Of a stretch of DNA of 64,000 nucleotides, positions 1-9,372 are shown one piece after another. Numbering within the stretch: the stretch's first letter is position 1; every line of letters begins with the position of its first letter. This DNA is from a virus. Below the pieces are notes generated by a model, which did no database searches, was not told where the DNA came from, and saw only the letters and a list, made by a program, of their open reading frames with translations. The stretch is from IMG/VR virus record IMGVR_UViG_3300008262_006132, positions 62,001 through 126,000 of that record. The stretch is one strand, 5' to 3'. Position numbers and translations under genes: made by a program.

Positions 1-39
1 TTTTGCAACTAAATTTCCATTTTTAATTTCATAAGCCAT
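1..39 (-). CDS. start of a tail/baseplate gene, cut by the window edge
   Basis: An ATG at 39 opens a frame reading MAYEIKNGNLVAK to the window edge. It follows the gp53-like gene after 11 bases in the same direction, so it probably continues the baseplate operon. Thirteen codons are too few to identify the product. Confidence 0.5.
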   Translation of the reverse strand, partial: MAYEIKNGNLVAK

Positions 40-50
40 AATAAATATAT

Positions 51-530
51 TTATTTATTAAATAGCCCTGTTCCAACTCTAATATTATTACCAGCAACTT
101 TTATCTGTTGAGTTGGTGTGTCCATTACTGTCGGTGGTAGATTAAAGTTTTGTTCAACGTAAGCTTGTCTTGATGGATCAACTTTAGTTGACTTATCTTT
201 ATTAGCAAGTAACTTTTGAGTGTTTTCTACTGCGACTTCTTGTGGTCTTAGTTTTTCTATTTGTTCTATATTCGGATATATTATAGTTGTACCTTCTTTT
301 ATATTCAGTGGATTGCTAATATTATTAACACTTAAAATTATATCAATGTGTTCTAAATTACCATAAATTGAGTTACAAACTAAATCTATTCTCATCTCTT
401 CTCCCTTTTTTACTCTGTATGAATTGTAATTCACACCTTGCCAGGTAGCCTGGAAAGTAACTGTTGTTAGATTAAACAAATTTTCATTTTCTTCGTTTCT
501 TTTAAGTTTATCAATATCAGCTATTTTCAT
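51..530 (-). CDS. baseplate wedge protein, gp53-like
   Basis: 159 residues. The middle (about 55-88) reads SIYGNLEHIDIILSVNN followed by NPLNIKEGTTIIYP. This matches the LysM-like pattern of T4 gp53 baseplate wedge proteins (a short helix, a position for 'starting point', then a loop with G-T-x-I-x-x-P). In T4, gp53 joins wedges into the hexagonal baseplate around the hub. The gene sits 2 bases downstream of the 854-residue baseplate gene with no room for its own promoter, so the two are co-transcribed. The C-terminal 60 residues are polar and unassigned. Family level is fairly secure; the exact T4 equivalence is inferred. Confidence 0.65.
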   Translation of the reverse strand: MKIADIDKLKRNEENENLFNLTTVTFQATWQGVNYNSYRVKKGEEMRIDLVCNSIYGNLEHIDIILSVNNISNPLNIKEGTTIIYPNIEQIEKLRPQEVAVENTQKLLANKDKSTKVDPSRQAYVEQNFNLPPTVMDTPTQQIKVAGNNIRVGTGLFNK

Positions 531-532
531 AA

Positions 533-3097
533 TTAAATAAATAATTTATCTCCCGGTTTTATAAAGTCTGGGTCTGATTGTGAATTTGTATTAACTATAC
601 CATCAACTTCAAGTGGATTCTTGTTCTTATTAAGTGAAATAATTCTCTTTGTCTCTGCAAGTATTTCAGAATTTGAAGCGTTTGGTCCAAGTTTATTTCT
701 TGCTATTTTGGAAATACTATCACCAGCTTTAACTGTATATTCATCACCTGGTAGGTTTTCAACTTTTCCAAGAAGAGCCTCTACACTATTAGGATCTGGA
801 TTTATAGATTGACCGTTTGCTGCAATATCATTTCCTATTTTTGTTTGAGTTGCGAGTTCTAATGCTCCTTCTTGTGACAGTACACCTTGGCCGTCTTGCG
901 TCTCCATATTATCTAGAACCTCTGGCGCATAAGGACCAATTAAACCCTCTGTCTCATTAGGTTCGGGAGTTGCGGATGTAGTAGTCGATGCTGTAGTACC
1001 AGGTGTATCTTTACTTGTACTCTCTGGATTTGGCTTTGGTGGGTCTTCAAGGAAATTCCAAAATGATGGTACTTCTTCATGAACTCTGATACTACCGCAG
1101 TTTAATTTTTCCATAATTTCATCAATACCCAGATTTCTTGCACTCTTTAAAGTAAACTCGCATTCTATGTATGATGGTAAATCATTGAAGCTTAGCTGAG
1201 GACCAAGATTTACTTGAACTTCACTACATTCCATATCACCACTTGATAAAATTGGACGAAGAGGATTTCCTATAGTTACGTGCCAAGGTGTAGAAGGAGC
1301 ACCTGTAAGAGCGGATACAATCCCTAATACTCTAACTCTATATTTTTTTACTAATGAGTCTACAAGTCCTTGTACTATTTTATCAACCACTGCAGTTGCT
1401 GCATTTAGTTGGTCTTGTCTTTCTTTTTCGGCTTTTTGATTAGCTTCATCTGCCTTCTTCTTTGCATCATCAACAGCTTGTTGATTTTCAGGATCAACTT
1501 CTTCATCTTTTGCTGGGTTTTCACCATTGAACAGTTTCGTAATTTCTGATTTAATTTGACCCACTACTTTATCTAACTCCTCCTTAAAAGCTTGAACCAA
1601 TTGTTTTATTTTAGCAATAGCACCACCTGGTCTTGAAAACTCATCTAAAAATTTCCCTAAACCGGTAAGATTAGATTTTTTACCTAAATAAAAAACAGCT
1701 TGAGAACCACCAAATGAAAGTATTGTTTGTAAAATCTCATAATAGATAATAGTTGGATCTACTCCAGATATAAACTTTTGCTCCCATGCGCACTTTACTT
1801 TAATATTAAATTTACCTATTAATCCAGATCCAGGAGTATCATCTTTCATCAACTTTCTTTGTCTTGCTTCTTTGATTAAGTTTGGCGTACCAGATGGTAG
1901 AATTTCTGCTGTTGCTGGATCACCTATAACACCAAGTTTTGCCAGAATTTTTCTTTGAAACAGTTCAGTCGCACCTGGTGCTGGTATAAAATCAAGTCCT
2001 CTAGCTAAAATATCACCTAATTTTGCAAACTTCATACCCATATCATCACCAAGTTCATTTAATAAATCTACAAAACTTACACCGGCATCTACCCACTCTT
2101 CTCCAAAATTGAATTCTAAAATATTTGATGCATCATCTATCCAAGTAACTAAAGTGGAAACGGCAGAACCCTTTACTTTATCTGAGTCAGATTCGTAACT
2201 TACAAACGTCAAGTCATCAATTTGTGGTCTATCAAATCTTCTACATACTACTAGTCTATTATTTGGATAAACACCAAAATCTCTACAGTATGCGAAATCT
2301 GCCCATCTTAATTTTAGCGCTGGGTATGATTCTAACTTTTCAATTATGTTATTTGTGCTTATATCATATACTGTGTCATTATGTAGATCTATTAAGAAAT
2401 TTCTTGTCGAAAAAAGTGGATTGTTATCTCTACCATTTTTATAGTCATATCCTTTAGAGTTTATTAGACCTAGAGGTGATGATGTATAGTAGGCATTTAG
2501 TTCTATTGCTTTTTCTTCAGGTCTTTGAACATTTGGATTCTCTAAAGCTCCAGTCTGAGTCGGATCAACTGCGCTATTTAATCCAACACCTTGTTGTAAA
2601 GGAGCAAGAGTTGGTTGAGTTGTTGGCAATAGTCCTGCATCTCTTGAGGCAATTCCAGCAATTGGTTCAGTTGGTGGAATAGCCTCAACAGGTTCTATTA
2701 TACCACCTTCTTCATCTTCTGTAGGTGCGTTCGATGGAGTTGGATCTTCACCTTCTTGGTTTGGGTCTGAATCTCTCGGGTATAGATCTCCTTCTCTATA
2801 CGTTTGACCATCTATTTTATAACCTATTGTCTGACCCTGTTCTCTTGCTTTTGAAATTGCTGCTTGAGTAAGTTCTCCACCACTCACAGGGAATCCAGTT
2901 GATATTTCCCTAGTGGTTCCATCTGGGTCAACTTTAAATCCCATACTACTTAATAAGAATGCCGCACTGTCTACTTTTGCACCCTCATTTAGAACCTCTA
3001 CATTTAAAAAATCATCACCTGACCCGTTCGCTGCAATGTTGATAGTTATTCCTATAACACGGCTATCAACTTGATAATCAAATTTAACTTGAGCCAT
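533..3097 (-). CDS. large baseplate/tail protein with C-terminal LysM domain
   Basis: 854 residues. The first 110 residues form a compact beta-rich domain (MAQVKFDYQVDSRVIGITI), followed by a Pro/Glu/Thr linker (about 110-200). A conserved-looking middle (about 200-420) contains LRWADFAYCRDFGVYPNNRL. An Ala/Lys/Glu coiled coil lies near 490-570, and a domain with NPLRPILSSGDMEC and a run of beta strands near 605-665. The last 70 residues (EYTVKAGDSISKIARNKLG, then FIKPGDKLFI) are a LysM domain, a fold used both for peptidoglycan binding and as a structural module in baseplate proteins. It shares an operon with the gp53-like gene. I infer a hub or wedge component; I cannot name a T4 homologue. 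The start follows an AT promoter-like motif at 3117-3130. Confidence 0.6.
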   Translation of the reverse strand: MAQVKFDYQVDSRVIGITINIAANGSGDDFLNVEVLNEGAKVDSAAFLLSSMGFKVDPDGTTREISTGFPVSGGELTQAAISKAREQGQTIGYKIDGQTYREGDLYPRDSDPNQEGEDPTPSNAPTEDEEGGIIEPVEAIPPTEPIAGIASRDAGLLPTTQPTLAPLQQGVGLNSAVDPTQTGALENPNVQRPEEKAIELNAYYTSSPLGLINSKGYDYKNGRDNNPLFSTRNFLIDLHNDTVYDISTNNIIEKLESYPALKLRWADFAYCRDFGVYPNNRLVVCRRFDRPQIDDLTFVSYESDSDKVKGSAVSTLVTWIDDASNILEFNFGEEWVDAGVSFVDLLNELGDDMGMKFAKLGDILARGLDFIPAPGATELFQRKILAKLGVIGDPATAEILPSGTPNLIKEARQRKLMKDDTPGSGLIGKFNIKVKCAWEQKFISGVDPTIIYYEILQTILSFGGSQAVFYLGKKSNLTGLGKFLDEFSRPGGAIAKIKQLVQAFKEELDKVVGQIKSEITKLFNGENPAKDEEVDPENQQAVDDAKKKADEANQKAEKERQDQLNAATAVVDKIVQGLVDSLVKKYRVRVLGIVSALTGAPSTPWHVTIGNPLRPILSSGDMECSEVQVNLGPQLSFNDLPSYIECEFTLKSARNLGIDEIMEKLNCGSIRVHEEVPSFWNFLEDPPKPNPESTSKDTPGTTASTTTSATPEPNETEGLIGPYAPEVLDNMETQDGQGVLSQEGALELATQTKIGNDIAANGQSINPDPNSVEALLGKVENLPGDEYTVKAGDSISKIARNKLGPNASNSEILAETKRIISLNKNKNPLEVDGIVNTNSQSDPDFIKPGDKLFI

Positions 3098-3116
3098 TCT
3101 TTAACAAAATATAATT

Positions 3117-3130
3117 TTTTTATATATTAA
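3117..3130 (-). promoter_or_regulatory. late-promoter-like motif upstream of baseplate operon
   Basis: Minus strand reads TTAATATATAAAA, about 20 bases upstream of the ATG at 3097. It belongs to the recurrent AT motif found before most first genes here. Confidence 0.45.
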
Positions 3131-3153
3131 CAAGAGTAAAATCTCTTACCTCA

Positions 3154-3570
3154 TCAATAATCTCTAATAATTTGGCTATTTGAAAATTTAGATAAATTTG
3201 AAAGAACGTCTTCTATAACATCTTGATTTTTTCTAAATTCGTTATAAAAGATTAAAACATTAAAGTCATTGGTACCAAGTATCTTCTTTAAGTTTAAGAG
3301 CTTCTCGATAGAAAACTCGTTGTCAAAGTCTGGTATGTAATAGATATCTTTTTTACGATCAATTGCCTGTTGAATTTTATTGAAAATTAAAATTTTTAAA
3401 TAAGTTCTATCATCTTTGAAGTTGACCTCTTCTTCTTCCATTATTTTTTTAATATCAATAATGTACTTATTCTTAATTTTATTAACCTTTATAAACTTGT
3501 CGAATTTTTTTCGCACCTTACAGTAGACACAAAAAAAACTCATTTTATCTTGATTTTCTGAACTTGTCAT
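3154..3570 (-). CDS. hypothetical protein with CxxC near the N-terminus
   Basis: 138 residues, not recognised. An early CVYC pair sits in a basic segment (FFCVYCKVRKKFDKF), which could be half of a zinc site, but no second pair is present. The rest alternates short strands and helices (DIYYIPDFDNEFSIEKLL, then FNVLIFYNEF). An internal ATG at 3543 (MSFFCVYC) would shorten it by 9 residues. It stands alone, divergent from the amidoligase-like gene. No function proposed. Confidence 0.6.
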   Translation of the reverse strand: MTSSENQDKMSFFCVYCKVRKKFDKFIKVNKIKNKYIIDIKKIMEEEEVNFKDDRTYLKILIFNKIQQAIDRKKDIYYIPDFDNEFSIEKLLNLKKILGTNDFNVLIFYNEFRKNQDVIEDVLSNLSKFSNSQIIRDY

Positions 3571-3686
3571 TACATATTGACCTTACTTTTTAGTGGGTTA
3601 ATAACACTTAAATTTTCAATATTTTTGTCTTGATATATATTCCCTCAACTTACCTCTCTACATTATGTTTATTGAGATAGAATTTT

Positions 3687-3695
3687 TAATATATA
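3687..3695 (+). promoter_or_regulatory. late-promoter-like motif, near-leaderless
   Basis: TAATATATA ends 4 bases before the ATG at 3700. If it is a -10/late element, transcription would begin almost at the start codon. Confidence 0.5.
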
Positions 3696-3699
3696 ATTT

Positions 3700-5079
3700 A
3701 TGAGGAAATATTCAGAAAAATTCCTAGACAAATACAGCTTTTTGAAAAATGCTATCATAGGACTTGAATTTGAGTTTTATATGAAAGACCTCTCTTTCTA
3801 TAAGACAATGGAAATGTTAAATAAAGAATTAGACCCTGTGAAGGTTCATGGATTTAGACAGTACCACTCTAATTTTACACCAGATAAAAACAATTTTAAA
3901 TTTGAACCAGACCTTTCAGGTGGTTCTAACATGGTTGAATTAGTTACTGGTCCACTTGAATATACTGACGCTAAATATTATCTAATAAAAATATTAAATT
4001 TTATTCAAAATTATGGATATACTAATGATAGATCTTCAATACATTTTAATTTATCTTTCTCTGACTCTGATAAGAATCTAAATGATTTGAACATCTTAAA
4101 ACTTATTTTGAATGTAGATGAAGAAGAAATCTATAGGTTTTTTCCATCTAGAAAGAATAATATTTACGCAAAATCTATCAAGAATATTATACCATATAAA
4201 GAGTATGACTTTTTTAATATTCCTATTGATGCTGTAAAAAACAATCTGATTCTTCCTGATAACAAATATTTCGGTATTAACTTTCTACATATAAATAATG
4301 ACAAAGAATCTCAAAGGTTAGAGTATAGATATTTAGGTGGTAAAGATTATCACTTAAATACTGGAAATATCCTATACTTTCTTGATAGATTTATACTTGA
4401 TACCTATAACTCTATTGATGTCGGTTTTGATCACAGTGATTCTGAAAAACTTGAATCATATCTTGAGAGTAATATCTCTAAATTTAAAAGCTTTTCGAAA
4501 TACGATAACTTCCTTGTTGAATATCCTTCTATACAAATTCAAATTGATCAAAATCATATGTATGAACTTGTGAGTTCATATTTTTCAAAAATATTTGATA
4601 GACTGTATGACCTAATAGAATGTACAGATGATTTAAAAGATTGTATTATAAACTATATAACATCAACTCAAAAGATAGAAGTTGTTGATGCTAAAGTGAA
4701 GTCACTTCTAAGTATAAGTAATTTTGAGTTCGTTAACTGCACAATTATGGATGGCATTTATGAAAACTGTAATTTCTATGGATGTGAAATAAATGAGTCA
4801 CAGATTTCTACTTCGAGAATTGACTCAAGTGATGTGAATAGATCAAAGGTTTTAAGCTGTAGAGTTGATAACACAAATCTCACTGACTGTTTCTTTATGA
4901 ACGGGTTCTTAAATGGAGATATGAAAGGTGGTATTTATCGTAGTGGTGAACTTGGCCCATACGCTTCTATTTCACCAGAAACTAAGTTAGTCGGAACTGA
5001 AGATAATTTCTTTAATACTAAATTTGATTCTGAAAAGACTGGTGACCATAAAGGTGACATAAAAGCATTTAAGAAATGA
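3700..5079 (+). CDS. amidoligase-like (glutamine synthetase-fold) protein with C-terminal pentapeptide-like helix
   Basis: 459 residues. Signature segments in order are IGLEFEFYM (about 20-28), EPDLSGGSNMVELVTGPL (about 70-87), SSIHFNLSF (about 112-120) and QRLEYRYLGG (about 206-215). This order of E-x-E, E-L-V-x-G-P, S-x-H-x-N and E-x-R-x-x-G-G fits the putative amidoligase family (carboxylate-amine/thiol ligase fold), whose members form amide bonds using ATP. From about 330 the chain turns into five-residue steps (FVNCTIMDGIYENCNFYGC), a pentapeptide-like right-handed beta helix. It opens a plus-strand operon running to 8802 and overlaps the next gene by 4 bases. A second member with the same signature blocks lies at 62904-63995. 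The substrate is unknown. Unlike that paralogue it lacks the capsid-targeting-like N-terminus. Confidence 0.6.
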   Translation: MRKYSEKFLDKYSFLKNAIIGLEFEFYMKDLSFYKTMEMLNKELDPVKVHGFRQYHSNFTPDKNNFKFEPDLSGGSNMVELVTGPLEYTDAKYYLIKILNFIQNYGYTNDRSSIHFNLSFSDSDKNLNDLNILKLILNVDEEEIYRFFPSRKNNIYAKSIKNIIPYKEYDFFNIPIDAVKNNLILPDNKYFGINFLHINNDKESQRLEYRYLGGKDYHLNTGNILYFLDRFILDTYNSIDVGFDHSDSEKLESYLESNISKFKSFSKYDNFLVEYPSIQIQIDQNHMYELVSSYFSKIFDRLYDLIECTDDLKDCIINYITSTQKIEVVDAKVKSLLSISNFEFVNCTIMDGIYENCNFYGCEINESQISTSRIDSSDVNRSKVLSCRVDNTNLTDCFFMNGFLNGDMKGGIYRSGELGPYASISPETKLVGTEDNFFNTKFDSEKTGDHKGDIKAFKK

Positions 5080-5456
5080 AATATCTAAAATATTTTGAAA
5101 ATAATCCTGGAATATTCAATATTGAAATAGAGGATATTCAAGAGATATTCAGTGACTTCATAGACGATTTTCAAGTTACAGTGGTCTTTGGAAAAAAACT
5201 ACATCAGTTCAATATTGTTGATACTAAAATTACTGACCAAGATATAAAGTTGGGATTCAAGTATTACTCACAAGTTAGACTAATACCTCTCGTTAAAAAA
5301 ACTCCATATGAACTATCTGGATACATTAACTCTGATGAATTTCTAGAAAGACAGTCTGAAGTTGTATCTAAATTAGACTATTATGATTTAGAATTACATA
5401 AGGTTTTCATAGAGAGCACTCCTAGTTCAATATTATTTTTAATATATAGTAAATAA
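5076..5456 (+). CDS. hypothetical protein with capsid-targeting-like N-terminus
   Basis: 126 residues, not recognised. It begins MKYLKYFENN, a weaker version of the shared N-terminal peptide seen in many genes here. The body is acidic with alternating strands and helices (IEDIQEIFSDFIDDFQVTVVF) and no catalytic motif I can see. ATG overlaps the upstream stop (ATGA), so translation is coupled to the amidoligase-like gene. Possible injected internal protein. Confidence 0.6.
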   Translation: MKYLKYFENNPGIFNIEIEDIQEIFSDFIDDFQVTVVFGKKLHQFNIVDTKITDQDIKLGFKYYSQVRLIPLVKKTPYELSGYINSDEFLERQSEVVSKLDYYDLELHKVFIESTPSSILFLIYSK

Positions 5457-5472
5457 AACAAAAACTAAAGAT

Positions 5473-7332
5473 ATGAAGAAATTTCAATCATTTGTAAATG
5501 AAGAAGTCGGTATAAGAAATATTAAGAAGATAATAGGACCTATGAAAACCGCTGAAATTTATTTCCACAAAGACCTAGATGGTGTGACGTCAGCACTTGC
5601 TATGAAATATTTCTTAGAAACTTACTATCAGGTTAAAATAGTAGATGCCCACCAAATTCAATATGGTGGAATGGAGTTCGCTATTAAAAATCACAAAGAA
5701 GGTAATCTTTGCGTGTTAGTTGATTTTGCTCACGGAAAACCAATGTTTCATATACAATCTGACCATCATGATAGTCAAATTGGAGCTGAAGATACAAAGG
5801 GAACTTATTTTAAACCAGCTAGGTCAAATGTAGAGATTATATCCTCAGAAATTTCTTACTCAGATGCTTTTACTCCTGGAGATATTGAACTTATTAAAAC
5901 AGTAGATTCTGCTGATTTTTTCAGACAAGGAATAACTACACAAGATGTTAGAAATTCTATTTTCCAAATAAAAACCGAAGATTCTGGACAGAAAAATAGA
6001 TTTATGATGGGATTTGTAGTTAATAGACTTCTTTTAGCCTACAAAAATAAAAGAATCTCTGTTAGAAGTATGGATGGAAAAAGAGACCACATTAATAAAA
6101 ACATATTAGAATGCATGGTCTTAGATTGTAATCCTTCACTTATTTCGATGTTCACTAATTTAAAACATTATATAAACACCGCTCGTGTTTCTGATAAGTC
6201 TGGTGTGTTAGCAAAACCAGAAGAGTTGACTAAGAATATTGACAACTATATTCAAAAGATGAGAGATTATAGATTTATAGAAGATCCAGATACCGGTGAA
6301 GTCACTGAATATGATCCTCAAAGTAGAAAACATCAGTTTTTAATGAGCCAAAAAGGAGCTAAAGTTGGAAAAGGTGTACACTACGATGATAAAGATAAAA
6401 TTATAATTCAATATGGTGGTGGGTCGATGATCAAGCCAGGGTCTTATGATAGGTATGTTCCTTTTAATAATTTCCCAGAAGCTAATTTTATCTGTATGGT
6501 TTGGCCACTAGGTCTGATACAAGTTAGTTGTAATCCGTTCAAAGAGAAAAAATTAAAAGATATAGATCTTGGTAAAATTGCAAAAGAGGTTTTATCTACA
6601 CACGAACCTGTATTGAGTAAAATTCTTATTTCTCTAGATTGTTTAAAGAAAGAATTTGAAACTTCACAAGATTGGAAGAAAATGCAAAAAGAAGAAGGTC
6701 CGGATTATCAAGGTGTAGGATTTAGATATACAGACCTTTTAGCATTTTATGGTGATAACTCAAAGGGTGGTAATTGTATAGTAGAAAAGGTAGATAGTTC
6801 TTATGAAAAAGTATCAGATGAAAGACTAGTAGATGTTAAAGATTCTATGAATTCAGTTTATGATAAATTATCTCAAGATGATTTTTCAAATCTGCAAAGC
6901 TTTTATATTTCTGTTTTTGACTTGATCAAAAGAAATTCAGGTGGTCACCCATCAATTACTAATCTTCAAGGATGGGGATTTTTAAAATACAACAGTGAGG
7001 CTATGAAAATAGCTTACGGTGCCGAAAAGTATACTGACGTAATGAAAAAGGTGGCTCGTGAGTTTGTTGATAATTTAAAAGATAAAATAGACCTATATGA
7101 ACAAGGTAAGTCTATTGAATATTCGACAAAGGACATTGAGTTTACAGGTCAAGACATAAATGAAAATTATGAATTTGAGATATTACACAGTGATGGTAAA
7201 ACATCTAAAGTGAGTAAAGATGAATTTGTAAATGCTGGATTTGGCAAAGCAATGAGACCTGAGAGGTTATCTATAGATGATAAAAATAAAAAAATTATTG
7301 CTAAATTTGAAAGTTTTAAAAATAAAAAGTAA
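5473..7332 (+). CDS. DHH-family phosphoesterase with capsid-targeting-like N-terminus
   Basis: 619 residues. The N-terminus MKKFQSFVNEEVG matches the T4 internal-protein targeting peptide (MKTYQEFIAEA), with a predicted cut after VNE. The DHH phosphoesterase signature follows: IYFHKDLDGVTSALAM (about 30-45), VLVDFAHG (about 81-88), QSDHHDSQ (about 95-102) and TVDSADFF (about 139-146), the Asp/His ligands of a two-metal centre. GGHPSI near 500 is the DHHA1-type substrate loop. Family members hydrolyse oligonucleotides, cyclic dinucleotides or single-stranded DNA (RecJ, NrnA, GdpP). Length is near RecJ but no OB domain is evident. The last residues (KFESFKNKK) echo the targeting motif. Candidate enzyme delivered with phage DNA, for example to degrade host signalling nucleotides or DNA; the substrate is not deducible. 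Confidence 0.8.
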   Translation: MKKFQSFVNEEVGIRNIKKIIGPMKTAEIYFHKDLDGVTSALAMKYFLETYYQVKIVDAHQIQYGGMEFAIKNHKEGNLCVLVDFAHGKPMFHIQSDHHDSQIGAEDTKGTYFKPARSNVEIISSEISYSDAFTPGDIELIKTVDSADFFRQGITTQDVRNSIFQIKTEDSGQKNRFMMGFVVNRLLLAYKNKRISVRSMDGKRDHINKNILECMVLDCNPSLISMFTNLKHYINTARVSDKSGVLAKPEELTKNIDNYIQKMRDYRFIEDPDTGEVTEYDPQSRKHQFLMSQKGAKVGKGVHYDDKDKIIIQYGGGSMIKPGSYDRYVPFNNFPEANFICMVWPLGLIQVSCNPFKEKKLKDIDLGKIAKEVLSTHEPVLSKILISLDCLKKEFETSQDWKKMQKEEGPDYQGVGFRYTDLLAFYGDNSKGGNCIVEKVDSSYEKVSDERLVDVKDSMNSVYDKLSQDDFSNLQSFYISVFDLIKRNSGGHPSITNLQGWGFLKYNSEAMKIAYGAEKYTDVMKKVAREFVDNLKDKIDLYEQGKSIEYSTKDIEFTGQDINENYEFEILHSDGKTSKVSKDEFVNAGFGKAMRPERLSIDDKNKKIIAKFESFKNKK

Positions 7333-7355
7333 ATATTTTTCATATATTTGCAATT

Positions 7356-8192
7356 ATGATTATAACTCTCGAAACAATAAAGCATAATTTACAAGTTTTA
7401 GAAGAAGTAAAAAAGGAATTTCCACTTCTACAAGATTATATAGATGGGAAAGTTTTTCCAGAAACGGTAAACAATATAGGTCTTGACCAAATTGTTAGTT
7501 TCATAAATTTCATTAAGGAAAATGAAAAAAATGGAATTCAATTAGTCAATGAATCAAAAATTACCTATCGAGAAGTCAAGAAAAAAGTAGCTGAAATGAG
7601 CTACAATCAAAAATCTAAAGGAATCTTCTTAAAGAAAAAAGAAGAAGATTTCATAAAAGTATTTCAAGACCTCAAAGTGAATCGAAGATACACAAGATCA
7701 AATAATCAGTCTTATTGTCCGGGCTTAGAAAAAACAGAGGCTCTTATACTCAATTATTTTGCTCAGAATTCAATATCAGTAGACTCCTCATTTTTTAGAA
7801 ATAGTTTCTATTTTACAAAAATACAAAAACCTCAGTATTTCTCTCGTGAACTTAGAATGACTCGAGATCTTATTGATCAATTTATTAATTTTGCAAAAAC
7901 ACAAGACTTTGATTTTAGAAAATGTAATATAAAGTCTTTAATTAGTGAGATTAATAGTAGATTAAGACCTATGATGAAAATTGATTCTGAATTAATTGTT
8001 AGGTCTATACGTGAGCAGAAAAACTTTACTTTAGATAATATTTATAAAGTAATCGAAAGTAGGGTAAATTATTACGGATTCGTAGAAATAAAAGTTGAAG
8101 ATGATAAGGGTGTTATCTCTTATGTACCCTATTCAAATTTTGAAGAAGTATCAAGACAAAGAGATGAACTCTTTAAAGAATTAGGTTTATAG
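7356..8192 (+). CDS. hypothetical protein
   Basis: 278 residues, not recognised. Mostly helical, with a lysine-rich stretch (KSKGIFLKKKEEDFIKVFQ) and a central segment RYTRSNNQSYCPGLEKTEAL. It has no signal peptide, membrane segment or targeting peptide. It lies in the plus-strand operon between the DHH phosphoesterase and the nucleotidyltransferase, one base from the latter, so a role in nucleotide or RNA handling is possible but only by position. Confidence 0.65.
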   Translation: MIITLETIKHNLQVLEEVKKEFPLLQDYIDGKVFPETVNNIGLDQIVSFINFIKENEKNGIQLVNESKITYREVKKKVAEMSYNQKSKGIFLKKKEEDFIKVFQDLKVNRRYTRSNNQSYCPGLEKTEALILNYFAQNSISVDSSFFRNSFYFTKIQKPQYFSRELRMTRDLIDQFINFAKTQDFDFRKCNIKSLISEINSRLRPMMKIDSELIVRSIREQKNFTLDNIYKVIESRVNYYGFVEIKVEDDKGVISYVPYSNFEEVSRQRDELFKELGL

Positions 8193-8193
8193 A

Positions 8194-8802
8194 ATGCCAG
8201 GAACTACAGAAATATTAGGAGCTCTTAAACTCTATCCATCAAAATTAAAATCAATTTATTGTTTTGGCAGCAGAGTATATGGTACGCACAATGAGAAATC
8301 AGATTGGGATTACGTCATTATCGCAAACACACCAGACACAAATAAAGAGATAAATTATTGGAGTTTAGTTAGTAAAACAACTCTGAATATGCATATTATG
8401 ACCTCTGATCATTTCTTACAACACCTAAATGAATATCGATCTTTTGCTATTGAGTGTTTTTTCGCACCTCAAGAATTTAGATTATTCGAGTCTGTTAGAT
8501 TTAACTGGACACCAAAGAGAAGATCACTTGTTCACTCTTTTACACATATATCAAATATGGCATGGGATTCTAGTATAAAAAAATTTGAAGAAAACTATTA
8601 CTCATCAATTAAATGTGTTTTTCACAGTATAAGAGTGCCACTTTTCGCAAAACAAATTCTACAACACGGTACAATAGTTGACTTTAAAGAAGCGAACTAT
8701 ATCTATGAAAAACTACAATCTAAGAATTGGACTCTTGATGAATTAGATAGTGAGTTTAGTAAAATAAGACAAGAATCTATTGAGAATCTTAGAAAACCTT
8801 AA
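8194..8802 (+). CDS. nucleotidyltransferase, Pol-beta fold (RlaP-like)
   Basis: 202 residues. IYCFGSRVYGTHNEKSDWDY (about 19-38) holds the G-S-x-x-x-G...S-D-x-D motif of the Pol-beta nucleotidyltransferase superfamily. The Y-G-T-x-x-x-x-S-D-W-D-Y spelling is closest to the predicted nucleotidyltransferases linked with RNA repair (RlaP type). The third catalytic acidic residue is not obvious; MHIMTSDHF may supply it. The C-terminal half is helical. It is last in the plus operon and overlaps the convergent downstream gene by 4 bases. Target (RNA end, protein or small molecule) unknown. Confidence 0.65.
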   Translation: MPGTTEILGALKLYPSKLKSIYCFGSRVYGTHNEKSDWDYVIIANTPDTNKEINYWSLVSKTTLNMHIMTSDHFLQHLNEYRSFAIECFFAPQEFRLFESVRFNWTPKRRSLVHSFTHISNMAWDSSIKKFEENYYSSIKCVFHSIRVPLFAKQILQHGTIVDFKEANYIYEKLQSKNWTLDELDSEFSKIRQESIENLRKP

Positions 8803-9368
8803 AAATTCTCTGTTAATTCTTCTACTCTTTTCTTATACTTTTCTGCCATTTTAGAAATCAACTCATGATTATATTCAGTGTCGGCCAAAAGTGACTCACA
8901 TGCTTTCAATCTTAAAAATGCATTACCGACAGTGTTTATTTTATCTGCTGACTTTTCAGTTTGTTCAATCAACAAATCAGCATCTTCACTATACTTTGAA
9001 TAAAGAGACTTTACGATCTTTTTATGTCTGTATAAACCCTCTGGTTGAGAATTTATAGACTCAATTTTTTCGTCTAAAACTTTCCAGTCAGTAATCTTAG
9101 ATTTAAGTGATTCTAATAATTTTACCTTTTCTTTATTTGACTTTGAATCTAATAGGTCCATAAGTGCCTCGACAAATAACTCTTTACCTGCAACTTTCAT
9201 TGTACCAGCTACATGATATCTAGTAATTGGTCCATACATCTGAACTCTTAAAAGATCATCTAAGAGTGACATAACTTTAGATTTGAAGATATCACTTTCA
9301 GTTATTTTCTTTTCAATTTTTGGCTCTTCTGCCACTTTTTGTCCGGTAATATTTGAGAATTTTTTCAT
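8799..9368 (-). CDS. hypothetical helical protein
   Basis: 189 residues, not recognised, charged and mostly alpha-helical. Coiled-coil-like stretches lie at about 85-125 and at the C-terminus (AEKYKKRVEELTENF). It begins MKKFSNITGQKV, which shares only the first four residues with the targeting-like peptides and lacks the Phe and Glu, so I do not count it among them. A short hydrophobic-poor segment YGPITRYHVAGTMKVAG may be the functional core. Confidence 0.6.
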   Translation of the reverse strand: MKKFSNITGQKVAEEPKIEKKITESDIFKSKVMSLLDDLLRVQMYGPITRYHVAGTMKVAGKELFVEALMDLLDSKSNKEKVKLLESLKSKITDWKVLDEKIESINSQPEGLYRHKKIVKSLYSKYSEDADLLIEQTEKSADKINTVGNAFLRLKACESLLADTEYNHELISKMAEKYKKRVEELTENF

Positions 9369-9372
9369 ACAC

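Noticed and set aside
8799-9368. MKKFSNITGQ as another capsid-targeting peptide
   Set aside because: Lacks the second Phe and the [ILV]-x-E cleavage site.
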